Shown here: positions 24,001-36,746 of the stretch, piece after piece
How the letters are laid out: the number at the start of each line of letters is the position of its first letter
Position numbering within the stretch: the first letter of the stretch is position 1
From: Chromera velia
Taxonomy: Eukaryota; Sar; Chromeraceae
DNA length: 64,000 nucleotides
Reading direction: 5' to 3'
NCBI GenBank assembly: GCA_018398765.1
Contig: JAHBMJ010000234.1
Coordinates: forward strand, 58,501-122,500
The notes under the pieces: model-generated
What the model saw: the letters and a program-made list of their open reading frames with translations, nothing else
Database searches by the model: none
What the model was told of the DNA's origin: nothing
Program-made: the position numbers and the translations under genes

Positions 24001-27000
24001 GACAGGGGTGCTTCACTCGGCTGGAGTCTTTGTCCTCCTGCTGGTGTGGCTAAAACAGTTTGTAGTGTTGCCACCAACGTCTCTACAAACTTTTCGTGTA
24101 TTGGAAGATCTGCAGAGGCTGCCAGAAGATTTGCCCCCCCCTGGACTCCCCGCTGCCCCGCATCTTTGTCGGAAGTTGAGGAGCCTGAGGCAGCAGAGAC
24201 ACTGGCGACCTTCTTGGACAAGCCCCAAAAGATTGACCAGCCACACCCACGCAGCGTGAAGTGCCTCGCTTTGACTGTCCCTTTCCCCTTCCCCCCCTCT
24301 GCCCCGCCTCTCTCCACAGACACGGCAGGGTGGAGAACCAAAGGGGCTTGGTCGGAGGGACGAGGCAGGGGCCGGGTGGCAACCTCACACTTAATCAAGT
24401 CTCCCAGGACTCGTAAGGATGCACACGCGACTGCAAGCAAGCAAGTCGACCGGCACGGGCACACAAGCACGCATACAGACGGAGAGAGAGAGAGAAGCTC
24501 AAGGAGGGTGACCGGCACATAGACAGAATTTACTACCAACAAAAGAAACTCCCTATAGACACAATGAAGTGGAAAAGTCAGGCAGAAGAACAAAAAAGTC
24601 ATCCAAAACATGGCGGCATCCCGGTAGACACAGAGATAGTCGTTTCAGAAATTGCCTGCACAAACAAACCGAAGTCCCTGGAAAGCGCTTTTCCCGTGAT
24701 TTTCTTCTGATAAATTGTAATGATTTGTATCATGTTGTTTGTTCCTGAGTTTCCTTCCACGTACCTTCGAGTGCCTGCCGCCCCACTCCCCCCCCGCTTC
24801 CCAGCAGACAGCCCGCGCATACACGCAGGAGTGCGTAGGCACAAGGAGCGAGGTCCTCCGCAGTCACGCCAGAGTTGGCAGAAACGCCTTCGGAGGCCTC
24901 TGAAGGCTTGCCGGCCGCAGAAAATCTGCAAAAGAATTAAACGATACAAAGCGCAACAAGACCTGAACATCCGACTTCCTTCTGAAGATTGTGCAAACCT
25001 CAAGGCAGAAAGAAAAGCGAATCGGATAGGATACATTTCCGTCAGTCGATGCATCAACGCTCCTACCTTCCCCACCCCACCTGTCTCTTCTCTCTCAAAT
25101 ACGCGCGTGCACTTTGGTCCTCATAACCCCCTTGCAAGCGACACACCTGCAGACGACACGTGCAAGCAAAAAAACAAAAAGCGACCCACCTGCAGACGAC
25201 ACGTGCCAGACCGTCGACAGCAATCACGAGCGTCTCGTCCCACTGCTTCGCCCCCGAGTCCCGAGAGTGATGTACGATCATCCCATCACCCCCACTCCCG
25301 GAGGAAGAAGACGACCCCGAATGTTGGGAGGCAGACGACTGCTCGACCCCACTGCCTTGCAGACTGTCAGTGCCCGCTGCCGCATTCGCAAAGGCCCGCA
25401 ATCTTTCCGCCGCCACCTCTTCCAATGTTGAAACGAGGATGTCCCGCACAATGCGCCGCCACAGGGCACGAGACCACCGCCGCCCGTGAGACAACACTGC
25501 CGTCACAAGACTCCGTGCAGCACAATTACGAACCTCTGCCCGTGGATCTAGGGTGAGTACACGCAAATGCAAAAAGATCGCGAGCCAAAGAGACGCCAGT
25601 GTGTCCTCCTCCTCCGACTCCTTCTCCTTCTTTGCATCCAAAGTCGGTGTCACAATCTCTCTGCAAGTCCCAAAACAATCGACGGAAAAGGAAACACCCC
25701 CCACGGTCAGATGAGAGGCCCCTCCCTTTGACGCGATCCCCGCTGGCGTCCCCGCCCCACTTTCCTCCTCTCCCTCTGCTTGCCCCCCCGTGCCCCCCTT
25801 TCCTCTCCCCAAAGCGTCCGCGATATTCCACAGATACCCTACGGCCCTGAAGGAGGTGTTGATGCCAAGGGAAGGGGACCGACCGAACGCCGCAGCTGTA
25901 GTGACAAGGACCTTCAAACACCCCTGCAAGAACCAGCCAGCAATAAAGACCCAACTGAAGTTTTCAGGACTGTTTGAGGACAGGTGGAAAGGGAAAAACG
26001 CAGAAGGAAAAGGGAAGAAGTGGAAAGAATAGAGGCCCCTGCCTGCCAAAAGAGAACATGCGCACCTCCCTAAGTTTTCAAAGAATGAGCAGAAAAGGGG
26101 AGAAACAAAGACTTTACTAAATTAGACAAACGGAAAAAAACCGCCTCCCACTGACTGACCTGTCTGGGCAAACGTTCTGGAAATTCCTGCACGAGGAGCT
26201 CCACAACTCTGAAGAGAGCAGCACGGCTCTTGTCCCCCCCCCTCCCCCCCTGTTGTTGTTGCTGCTGGGTCTGACCTCTGGAACGCCCCCCTGCTCCTGC
26301 GCCTCCTTGAAGGATACTTCCCCTCTCCCTCCCATCTCCTCTGTGTTGTCCCCCCTCCCCTTCCCTGTCCTGTCCTTCTAATTCAAACTCGAAAGATCCT
26401 GCAATGTCAGATAACCTCAGAGACTGACCCCCTACCCCCCCCTGAGAAGACACCTCCCCCCCCTTCTCTAATTCCTTTAAAAGATTTACCAAAGCCTCAA
26501 AAGGAGCTCCAAACTCCGCAGCCGCCGACCGTCCGAGGACGACCAGCACGAGCACCCACCCCTTCCTGCTCAGAGCCTGGCCAGAAGACTGAAGCAGATC
26601 GTGTAGACCGTCTAACACCTGCAAGCATACAGACCATGCAAGCAGAAATCTGCTGTTTGCAAAGGTCAACAAGACAACGGAAAAAAAGACAAGGGACTGC
26701 CCGCATGTCTGAAATTTCTCTTTTCAGAAGGCATCGTGCAAGCAGGTACCCTCACTTATCGGGCAGCAGAACGAGGTCGGATCTGCCGTGCAACCGAAAG
26801 CAAGACTATCATTCTACATGCATTAGAAAGAGAACCGACCTTTGTTCTCACGTCAGCCACGGGAGATGCCACCAGATCTGTCAACGGTGATAGCATCGCC
26901 GTCTGAATCGACGGTCGGTCAGCATAAAAAGGCACCGACGCTCTGAGCACTTGAACGAGAGCCACCACCCCCTCTTCTCTCACCTCACGACTGGCTGCTC

Positions 27001-30000
27001 GACTGTTACACACACAAATCAGGTGTGCCAAAACACATTGCCAGAGAATATCGATACGATCGACATTCAATACAGCAACGTCGACAAGACGCTGCAGACC
27101 AAAATTACGCAAACGCGTCCCGCCGCCACTGTCCAAACTGGAACCCGAAGGACCCGCGCCGCCCCCATCTGAGATCGAAGGACCCGACCCACCAGCACCC
27201 CCCGACCCCTGTGCAGCAACTGCCGCACGACTGTCGTCCCCCTCCAGCGCCGTCAGTGCCCGCGTCCCCAGCGCAGTCACAAGATCACGCAGCCCTGTGG
27301 GCGCCATTCTTCTTGACGTCTTGAAGACTGCTTCCAGTGCTGCCGCTAGCACCGTTAGCTTGGCAGTTAATACGGGGTGTTGCGCAAGAGATGATGAGAT
27401 GGCAAGGGAGGAGGGAGGGGCGCCTGTTGAAGCCGACGTGGCACTCGACACAGCCCCTGCTACCCTCTGCACAACCCCACCTGACCCCGACCCCCCCCTT
27501 GGCAGCCCTGCAAGTTTTGCCTTTGTGCTGCCTGATAAAATGCGTTCCAATTCCTCTAATGCAGGCAAAACGACCAGCCACCCCCTGACTCCTAGAACCC
27601 CCCCAAGAGTCGAACAAATACTAAGCAGAGCCTTCAAACACCGCAACGACTTCGAGTCTAATTTTCGATCCTTCGTTTTCCACGCTTCCACTGACCCTAA
27701 TGCTCCTTCTCCTCCCCCCCCAGCTGACCCGACCCCCCCCGTAGTTAGTGCATGAGGATATTCAGACCCAGGATTCAGAGCTGAATCCAATCTCTCAAAA
27801 ACACTATCAGGTGACTGTGGCATTGCAAGCCGTGTGATTGCCAAAAGGGCAGCTTCTCTGGTTTGGTCTATGCTCAGGCTTCCTGCCACAAACAACAGAG
27901 TCTCATAGGCTTTCAGAACCTGCACTACGCTCAATTCGTCGGCCGACGCAGAGAGCAACAGACTAAGCGCAGAGAGAACCGACGGCCAGGCAGCAGAGAC
28001 CATTTGCCTGACGATCAACTGGCCTTCACTCAACGGCTCTTCTGCAAATGTAGCCAAAGGCTCACCCTCACTACCCACCACTCCCTTCTTTCCCTCCCCT
28101 CCAGGTAACACGGGTGTACTTTCCTTCTTTCCGGCAACCGTCGCGGCACAGGTAGAGGCTGCGGACTCCCCCACTGTAGAGGGCGGGGGCGAGGGGGACG
28201 GAGGGCCGCCTGAAGAAGACTCGGGTGGAACCTGTCGTCTCCCCTCTCCAGCAGCAGAAGCAGAAGAAGAGGAAGAAGCATCCCCACTCCCTGAAGTAGG
28301 GGCGCCCTTTTCTGCTTCTGCTTCGGCCAGCCGCTCTCTTTCTAATGTGGCTGCATGCGAAGGGACAAGAAAAGAATGCAGAAGAACTTCATTTCTCATT
28401 CATTCGAAATTTGGGAAGGAATCTCGACCCTGATGACAACGTTGTTGGTGTGACGGCGAACGGAATAAAGCGATGATGCGTACAAGCAGTAGAGGGTCGC
28501 TCTTCGACACGCCATACGCTGCATGTGCGCTTTGGGAAAGACAGAGAAAAGAAGGAGCACAGGCAAAATCTGATTCTATGGCAAATGACGGATCTCTTTC
28601 ATGCGCATTTTTTTATTTTTTCGTCTGAAACGAGGTTGTTTTCAGCCCACCTCTCATCTATCACTCACTGATACACTCATTGATTCTACCTACCCACTGC
28701 TGACCTACCTTCTGTGAGCACTGAGTGCAGCGAACCGATGAGAGCGAAGAGTGCCTCCACTGCCAGAAGCACAGGGGCATTGGCAGAAAGCTCAGGCGGA
28801 CTCCCGCTCTCGTGGAATGTCTCCAAGAGACGAGCTACTCGGGAGTCTCCAGACGCTCCTGACGTCCCCCCACTCGTTTTACTCAGCCCTGCGCCACTAC
28901 TCCCCCCCTTTCCGCTACTGCCTGTCCTGACCATCCGCTGATGCCCCGTCGCTGCATCCAGAGCTGCGGCTGTTGAGGGTGTGAGGGCAAGAGAGAAGGG
29001 ATTTGATTCCCGATCCATCGTGAATGTGGTTTGGTGTATTACCTTCCCCACGTGCTCGATGACTTCCTCAAACACCCTGTGGGCTCTCTCCCTCTCCCGC
29101 TCCCGTTCCCTGTGCCTCCCCCCCCCGCCCGTTATCCCCGATCCAGATCCTCTGGAGTTCCCCGAGGGGAGACCCGAAGAGGCCCCGGCATGCCCTGCTG
29201 ACAGGGAGACGGGAGGAGGGGCCAGGGGCCCAAATGGGTCCTCAACTGCCCGGGCCCTTTCTCTATCCGCAGCTGCCCGCCCTCCTCCCAGGGCTTCTGA
29301 AGGAGAGAGGTCAAAACGTCGGAAGACCCCGACCAGAAGGGCCGAGTCCCCACACACAGATCTGAAGAGCTCCAGCACGGCAGCCCTCATCCAAACAGGC
29401 CTCTCAGCATCCGTCAGACGGAGGAGGAGAGGGAGGATCACGCAGAGCTCGGGTACCAGGTGGGGAAGGAACAGGTCGGGCGACAGGAGGGTTTTCACAA
29501 GTCGCAACAGTCTGCATACACACGTATGCATCCACACGTTTGCACACATACACAAACATAGCACACATACACACACATATATAAGTATATAGATACAGAG
29601 ACAGATCCAACCCGCGCGACTGCGTGTAAATTAAAATAAGGGCTTTGAAGACGTGCAGAAACAGAGGGAGACAGAAGTATGAATGGTGAGGAAGGAGAGG
29701 GAGAGGCTGACCTACCTACCTACCTGATCAGACAGGGAAAGTCGAGAGGCGCCCTTGTTCCCCTCACGACCAGCACGGGTACGTGTTGCTTGAGCAGGAC
29801 AAAGAAAGAGGGAACCTGCAGCCAGGCAGCCGTTGAAGGAAGAAACAGCGTGGGGGGGAAAGGACGAAGAGAAAGCACGTCTTCAGAAGGAAGAGAACAG
29901 AAGGAACAGAAAAGACAGAAACCGTTCACAGCAACCAGAGAAAGTGGCGAAGCGTGTCCCTTTCGAAGAAGTGACAAGATCCTATTGTCTCGAGGGAGAA

Positions 30001-31647
30001 TTCTGACAATAGACAAAATGAGAGGAGCCGAAGGAACCGATATGCATGGAAAAACCCGCCTGAACATGCCTGAGACTTGCGTGCAGCATCTCTACAGTGA
30101 AAGATAAGAAAGAAGTACCTGTAGGAAGAACTCAGGACGGGCCGAGAGACTTGCGTGGAGCATCTCTATGCAGACTGCAGCAGGGAGGCGCACTTTGCCG
30201 AACAAAAGGAATCTCCCTGCCGTCTCCCTGTCTCTTTCCCTCTCCCTCTCTCTGTCCCTCTCTTTTTCTTTCAACTCCTTCTCTGCCCTCACAGAAGCAG
30301 AAGAGCGCAAAGAGAGTCCGATGGGAAGACCAAGACCCAACGAGAGACCCCCCACACCCCCTCCACTCTCTCTCTCCTTGTCCTTCTCACGAGACCCGGC
30401 AGAGTCCAGCCGAGGGGAAGCGCTCACAGTGCGCGCAAAGGATCCCGCAGAGGCGGAAGCAGAGGAAGAGGAAGACCCTATCTCACCGTTGTCGCCCTCA
30501 CCAGACCCGCTCCCCCGTCTCCCCCCCTCTCCCAGCCCCACCCTTCCCCCCGCGTCTCCTTCCCCTTCTCCCGTAAAGCCTAAGCCGAGGGATGCACACG
30601 CGCAGAGGTCCAGGAGGAACCTGAGTGCGGTCTGGAACGCTGGAGGCAGGGGTGCGCTGAGGGACTGTCCATGGAGGAGGGCCTGCAGTCTGAACGACCC
30701 CTCCTCCCCCCCCTCCCCTTCCCCTAAAGGATCAAGGATCTGAACGCCCGTCTCGTCTCTGTAGACCATGGGGGACACTTCCTCCAGGCGGGCTGCAAGT
30801 CCGGGACAGATGCGCAAAATCCCGGTGGACATACTTCGAACGATGTATAGACACACGATCAAAACTCTCAATACAGGCTGAAAAGAAGAGAAAAAGGATG
30901 TCAAAGGGAATGAAAACGAAAGCGGGAGCGGAAAGAAGAACGAGGCTTCTGAGAGCGGTCGGTCTCTTTTCCGTGCGTCTATACAGGCACACAAGAATAC
31001 ATTGACTTGTACCAGACTGTTTCCATCGACTCACGTGATCCGAGTGTCTGCAGGAGACTCTCCTTTTCCCTCTCAAAAGCCGTTGCCACACTGTCCATGA
31101 TGTGGCCTGCCAGCTGTCTCAATCCCGCGATGGCAGTGTTGTGGACCGCAGGGGACGGGGCGTCGTGGAGAATGCCGAAGAGCTGGAGGACCTGCTCGAG
31201 CACCTGGTCCGAACACACCACCTCGTCTGCTCCTGGGGTTAGTAGGAGAAGTGCAGTCTGCAGAACTTTCAGCTGCACCTGCTCGTCCTTGTCTGCCAAT
31301 CCGATCGCCGTCTCCTTCATCAAGTTGACCACTATGGCAACGAGACCGGAGCCCACCAGACGCCAATTGATCAACTTCTGTATGATGTTCAGACTCAGAA
31401 TGACTGCTTTAGGTTGTTGAGTCTCGCAGGCCATCAAGACGCATTTGATGACGTCTTCAATGGGGAAGGGGGGGGTGCGTGTTCCTTCTGTTGTCTTGGA
31501 GAGTTTATCTCGAAAGTTGGTCAGAGTCATCATGCACTTCTCTCCCATCTCCTTCACAGACGGGTGGCGCTTCCGACACTCCAAACAAACATTCCGGAGA
31601 TCAGACTCCAAGTCTTGTGTAAGGAGCACCAGTGTCCTCTGCTGCAT
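18803..31647 (-). CDS. MON2: MON2 homolog (BIG/Sec7-related scaffold of Golgi-endosome traffic)
   Basis: Sixteen minus-strand exons: 31018-31647, 30119-30877, 29724-29815, 28709-29511, 26840-28350, 26160-26618, 25190-25923, 24765-24925, 23353-24430, 22461-22893, 21106-22218, 20741-20817, 20103-20382, 19418-19667, 19068-19131, 18803-18845. They total 2,828 codons plus stop, against about 1,700 in animals. The N-terminal DCB domain (LESDLRNVCLECRKRHPSVK) is clear, as are FVLLKQHVPVLV, FPCLIRLLRLVKTLL, a C-terminal NTSFRAVGYLWNIADAL, HHSRDSGAKQWDETL and CPLPRHRLDEVAFVFSELRR. These follow the MON2 order. MON2 lacks a Sec7 catalytic domain and acts with the DOPEY/ATP9A flippase complex on Golgi and endosome membranes. 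The extra length is Gly/Ser/Arg low-complexity inserts in exons 2, 4, 5 and 11. The exon 1 donor (31018 versus the stronger GTGAGT after 31035) and the last exon are uncertain. Confidence 0.85.
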
Positions 31648-32472
31648 TGTTCCTTTCCTCAATCAGACAGGGGAAAGAAGGGGAGAGGAAGAATGGAAGC
31701 ACAGGAATATCCACACGTGGTTAGAGTCTATTTCTATTGGTGCCGTCGACCTACAGAAAAAGATCCCCCGGTGAGAATGAGCGTAGGCGCAAATTGCATT
31801 GCCAGGATGTGGACCGAGTGGTCTCTGTATTATTTTCAGGGGGAGGAACTTGTGGACAGACCAGCACGAAGACACAGACTACGAGAGAAGCGGGGCGAGG
31901 CGTCTTCTTCAGAGACACGTCGAGAGAGCCGTCGAATTTCTGACAGAAATGGAGGGACACGAAAGCTACTGTCAACTCAGCCAGGAAACCCCATTCAGTT
32001 TCCCATATGAAGGACGTCTATATAGTGCAGTGACCAGACCAAAGGTGGGCACAGCTATGCACAGCTCTCCGAATCCGCAATTGCCATGGTCTCGACTCGA
32101 TCTCGCGAGTATCCACAAGCAGTTCAGTTCCCCTGGCTTGCATCTTCTGCATTTAGCGTTTTGGTCGGTCCCCGCGGGCCGAACATGCACCTATATATAG
32201 CTGGCTGCCGGGCGCGTCCGGCCATTTTGGTCGGTCCCCGAGATGCGAGCTGGGCCGAGCATTCGCCATTCGGATATCATATGATTGCAATTGATTGCAT
32301 GGTGCCTTTCGATCGACTGTTCGATCTGCAGATCTATGCAGATCTATACCGTCTGACAGTTGCACAGGGAACAGTGACTTCAGTTGAAGTGCCATCCCTG
32401 ATCCCCGCACGAGATCCAAACTTGAACGGCAATCTACAAACTGTTGTCTACGCGTGACAGGAAGAAGATACG
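31648..32472. promoter_or_regulatory. Divergent intergenic region between MON2 and the VTT gene
   Basis: 825 bp between the two start codons. A 16-bp direct repeat, TTTTGGTCGGTCCCCG, occurs at about 32159-32174 and 32225-32240, flanking a TATA-like CTATATATAG at about 32191-32200. A short GATCTGCAGATCTATGCAGA-type repeat lies near 32323-32345. These are candidate promoter elements for the plus-strand gene; function is inference. Confidence 0.45.
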
Positions 32473-35400
32473 ATGGGAGACGGCGGTGCAGTGACGATCG
32501 GGGTGAAGTTGGAGGACAGACCCTTGTCAGCCTCGACTCTCGACTGCAAGGAAGAGCCAATCACAGAAGATACGCCGTCTGACCCTCCCTCTCTTGCTGG
32601 AGCGGAGACCACAATGTCAGAGGAAGAAGAGCCGAAGGGGGAGGAGAGACGAGGATGTCTGAAGAGGGTACCTTGGAAAGCATTGACGCCGATCTTTTTG
32701 GCTATGGCCTTGGTTGGCATTCTCGCGGCAACTGTGAGTCTGGGGAGTGGAAGGATGACGTATCTGCTTGAAGAAATGCATTTCCCTTGCATTTGAGTAT
32801 CCTGTATGCACACTCGCTCACTTTTTTCAATTTGAGTATCTTGTATGACGTGCTTAATCGGCCAAATGGCTCTATGGGCGTATTGACTTGCAGGTTTTCG
32901 CTATCGGGCCCGTCCGAATCGCTGCGTGGATCGAAGCCGCGCTTGGAGTGGAGAGTGGGAAGCCTCCCTCTGCACAGGGCTTCCTCGTGGCGTTTCTAGT
33001 GATTGCTGTGGCATTCCCTGCCTGTCTGCCCACCGGCATGTTCGAGGTCATCATTTCGTTCTTCATGGGGTGGTGGGTTCTCATCCCCGCCTTCGCAGGG
33101 CGACTCGCAGGTCAATCAGCAGCCCCCCTAGCTGTCCTCGATTCTCCGGGGCCGCGTTGTGGGTGTTTTCCAGCATGGATACCCTCTCCTTCTGTTCTCT
33201 GTCTGTCTGCCGCCCTCTCTCTGCTGTGCTCTTTCGCATACGCGCCTTTCCCTTTCTCTCCCCTGACTCTGCACCTTCAGTCTGTACTTGTGTCTGCCTG
33301 TGTAGGCAATTGCCTCAACCTCACTAAGCATGTTCCTCCTCGGCTTTTCCGAAGACTCACTCTCTCAGCAGCTTTACCTGACCAGTTTGCACAACGTTGC
33401 CGACCACGTACATCCGGTTCAATCCCCCCCTGTCCAATCCACGCCACCTCCGTGTGCGTCCTTGTCGACGTTGTGCTTTTTTCTTGACTTTTGCTCCTTT
33501 CCGCGCAGGGGCCATTGCTGCCTTCTACCTGGGTCGTTCCTGCTGTCGGCGTCGTGCCGGAAAGCTCCTTTCAGAGTTCCGTCGGCTGAGGATGTTCTCC
33601 ATAGTCGTCAAGGAAGCGCCCTACAGATACCTCCTCATGCTGCAGTTCACCTTTCTCCCAAGTCAGTCTCTCTGTCTGCTTACCTCTTTGCCTGGTTGTG
33701 TGTCTGCTCCGCTGTGTCACTCTCTGATTGGGTGGTGAGTGAGTGAGTCAATCAGCTGAGTGAGAAAGGGAGTGTGGAGGGTGGGCCGAAACCCTTCTGC
33801 CACATCAGTCTCTGTCCATGCCCTTTTTTGTCAGATGCTGTGAAGTTGAGCTGCATTGAGCCTCAGCTGTTTATATCGATCTTCCTTCAAGACAAGCGTT
33901 GTGAGGGCATGTGCAAGCTCTCAGACCGCAATTTAGAAGCGGGGTGTTGACGCACTTCCTGATCCAAAATTATTGAAATGCAGGGGCTGTGAAGACGTAC
34001 GGAGCAGCGGCGTTTGACGTGACCTGCCTTCCCTTCGTCACTTCAATCATGATTGCCTCCATTCCCGGGACCATCATGAGCGTCGCAACGGTGAGGAACC
34101 TGGGGAACGAAGAATTTATAGAACCTTTGCACACACAAATGCTCATATGCAGTCACTCACACATTCCCTGACCGACTTCTTCGCATACCTTAGTACAGAG
34201 AGGGGAGGAGAAGAGAGGCGGTGTGAAAGACTCTGCAAGGCGCCCCTCTTCAGTCTTTAGAAAGGACTTCCTTCCTTTTGCCACACAAAGAAAGCCCCAT
34301 TTTTCATGGTTCGCTTCCTTCAGTCTCTCTATGTGCACTGATTTGTCTCTTCGTATTATCAAATGAGCGCCCCCCGTCTCTCTACATGCGCAGAGGTGTC
34401 TCTTCCTATTATCACACAAATGCCATCTCTCCGAGCTTGCCCCAGAAAGTGCGCCCCCTTCTGCAACTGCACATTCCAACTTCTCTTCCTACCCTCTCCG
34501 TCTCTGCATGCATGCAGGGCTCCACCGCAGGAGACGTGACTGCCTTCTTGACGGGACAGGAGGCTCCGAGTCGGTTTTTTCTTTTTTCGCCCTATTATTT
34601 TTGTTCGTTTTCGAACCTTTGAGGGCATCTGTATCGTCCATTTCAGTCAGACGATGTTTCGCTTTCACTTCAATTTTTCCCATTCAAGCACGGTTTGTGC
34701 TGGAAGCATCATTGCCGGGTTGTCTTTGTGGGCAGTCAGCACTTCTTCAGAGTTTGGACACGTGCTTATATGTATATATATGTGTGAGTATATATGTCTT
34801 ACTCTTCTATAGTCCAGTTTTCTCCGGACCGGTTTGATTTAACTTGTGTTGAATTCTGCAAAGTGGGACCAGGACCATATGACAAAACACAAAGATTGTG
34901 TACTTAATTCCGCCTATTATTACTCCGTTCGTACTCAGTAACGAATCCGAAATACCTCGGCGCGCAGTGCGCGCCCACTCTCGTGTATATGTATAGTGTG
35001 TGTATGTGATGCATCTGCGTGCGCGGACTGTGGTCCTGGATGATCGAGTGAACGCAGGTATCCCCCAGATACTTCTTCTCTGTGCGGGCGTTGTCTTCAT
35101 GATCGTCTTCGCCGTGTGCATCCAGAGGGCGGTGGGCAGAAAGTTGAAGGCTCTGGAGAAAGAGTTGGAGGAGGCAGAGAAGAGGGAAAAAATGGAGGAG
35201 GGCGAAGGAGTCTCAGAGCCAAAAAGACAAGAGACGATGAGAGACCTGGCAACTGATGTGGGTGAAATTGAAGCAGTGAACGAAGACGAAGAGCAAGGAA
35301 ATCGGGACGAGGTGGAACCCCTTTCTCTCTCAGAGGACATCGAAGTGGTTGCTGATCTTGGGGAAGAGGAACAGCCTGCCACAAATTTGCCCTTGGTGAA

Positions 35401-35479
35401 CAGTGGGAGGTCTGGAGGGTCATTCGGATGCCTCTCTCCGTCCCCGGTACCCTATCCCGCAGCTGACGTTCCTATGTGA
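32473..35479 (+). CDS. TVP38/TMEM64 (VTT/DedA superfamily) membrane protein
   Basis: Six exons, 32473-32733, 32894-33110, 33509-33661, 33984-34090, 34518-34569 and 35058-35479, agree in phase and give about 403 aa. The acidic cytosolic N-terminus precedes a first TM (LTPIFLAMALVGILAATVSL). The VTT core follows: AVAFPACLPTGMFEV, then GAIAAFYLGRSCCRR (the conserved F-LGR step), then YGAAAFDVTCLPF, SIPGTIMSVATGSTAGD. A last TM (ILLLCAGVVFMIVFAVCIQ) leads into a Glu-rich coiled-coil-like tail. Members of this family include lipid scramblases and Golgi/ER proteins of vesicle traffic and autophagosome formation; localisation here is inferred. Donors are GTGAGT, GTCAAT, GTCAGT, GTGAGG and GTCGGT. 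A partial decoy of the exon 4 acceptor (CAGATGCTGTGAAG) sits near 33832. It lies head-to-head with MON2, another Golgi-traffic gene. Confidence 0.85.
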
Positions 35480-36562
35480 TTTGAGGTTGCATGTGGTGGT
35501 TTTTTCATGATTACATGATGGATGGATGTGACCCTTTTGTCCGTCCGCAAGAATGATTGATTGATTCACATGATGAATCAATCGAATGATTCATCCCGGT
35601 GGGCAAGAGTCGTTTCTCGTGTTCTGTCGTGGTGCTTCTGCATGCATAGCGACAGCGTGTCTGCGCTTTTGTTCGTGTGTGTCGGTGCGAAAATGAGGAG
35701 TCGGTTTTTGCTCAGTTGATGCGGTTGACGGAAGAAATCCGACGTCCATGCAAAGTTCAGTCACCCGACCGTTGACATTTTTCCAATTCTCATGTACCTG
35801 CATATTCATAGTCACGGTCATACGTGTCATGGTGTGCCACTTTTTGACTTTTCTGTTGTGATGCAAGCATGGATGCAAAGATGCAATCTATGATGCGATC
35901 CACTTGATCGGCTAGAAAAACGGATTGTCAATAAATTCATTTCATCTGGACTCCTGGCTTGACTGATATGTTCTGCCTCGAATTAAGTCCAGCTCTAGTT
36001 TTAGCTGTAAGTGGTGATCAATTCAAAATTAAATTTTGTTTAATAGAATTGCTTAATGTATAACAATCTTACGAAATGACGGTACACATAAATAATTTAC
36101 TGAAGACTGTGTGTTTTAAACTGTTGAAACTGAATAAAAAAAATATCTGTCCAATCTAAATTCGCTTCTTATACATAGCCTATAACAGAGGGACGTGGTA
36201 TGCATAACAAAACCCCAGATCATCAGACACCTACACAATCTTTGTTTTGTAATGTTTTCTAAGGATTACATATCTCATAATCTATCTATCTCATCTTTTT
36301 TATTTCTCCTTCCCAAACTTTTCGGCGCTTTTATATTAAGTTGCAGGGAACCGGATGCATGTATGGAGTAATATAGAGTCACAAGACTGTGTGTCTTGAA
36401 ATGGAACGTCATGATATGCAAATCACTGGCATACATGGATGCATATCAAATTTCATGGTCACTCCTCAAAGAATGTTACTGTATATGTGGTGTTGTATGT
36501 TACTGTATATATAACTTTAACATGATAATATATATAGCGATCAGTATTACCAAAATTATCAA
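35480..36562. other. AT-rich intergenic region
   Basis: 3' flank of the VTT gene (ATGATTGATTG-type short repeats near 35550-35600), followed by AT-rich sequence up to the target site of the large mobile element. No gene or RNA recognised. Confidence 0.6.
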
Positions 36563-36570
36563 TATTACAG
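36563..36570. repeat. Left 8-bp target-site duplication TATTACAG
   Basis: Identical to 57843-57850, immediately outside the CTAGGCGTGG terminus. Confidence 0.8.
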
Positions 36571-36740
36571 CTAGGCGTGGAATATGATAAATAAAATAAA
36601 TTTTATTTAATCTTAATTTCGATTTCGCATGCCGGGGGCGAGTGGGGTGCTTTTTGCCCCCCCCTCTGCATAGGAGACCGGGGCTTTTCCGCAAAAAACT
36701 CGTTCTCATAATTGGTAAGGAGTTAGAAGCTGAAACTTTA

Positions 36741-36746
36741 TGTAAG
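36741..36746. repeat. Left 6-bp target-site duplication TGTAAG of the copia element
   Basis: Repeated at 55892-55897. The inverted arm of the host element near 56120-56150 carries the uninterrupted site (TGTAAGAAGACG on the minus strand). Confidence 0.8.
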
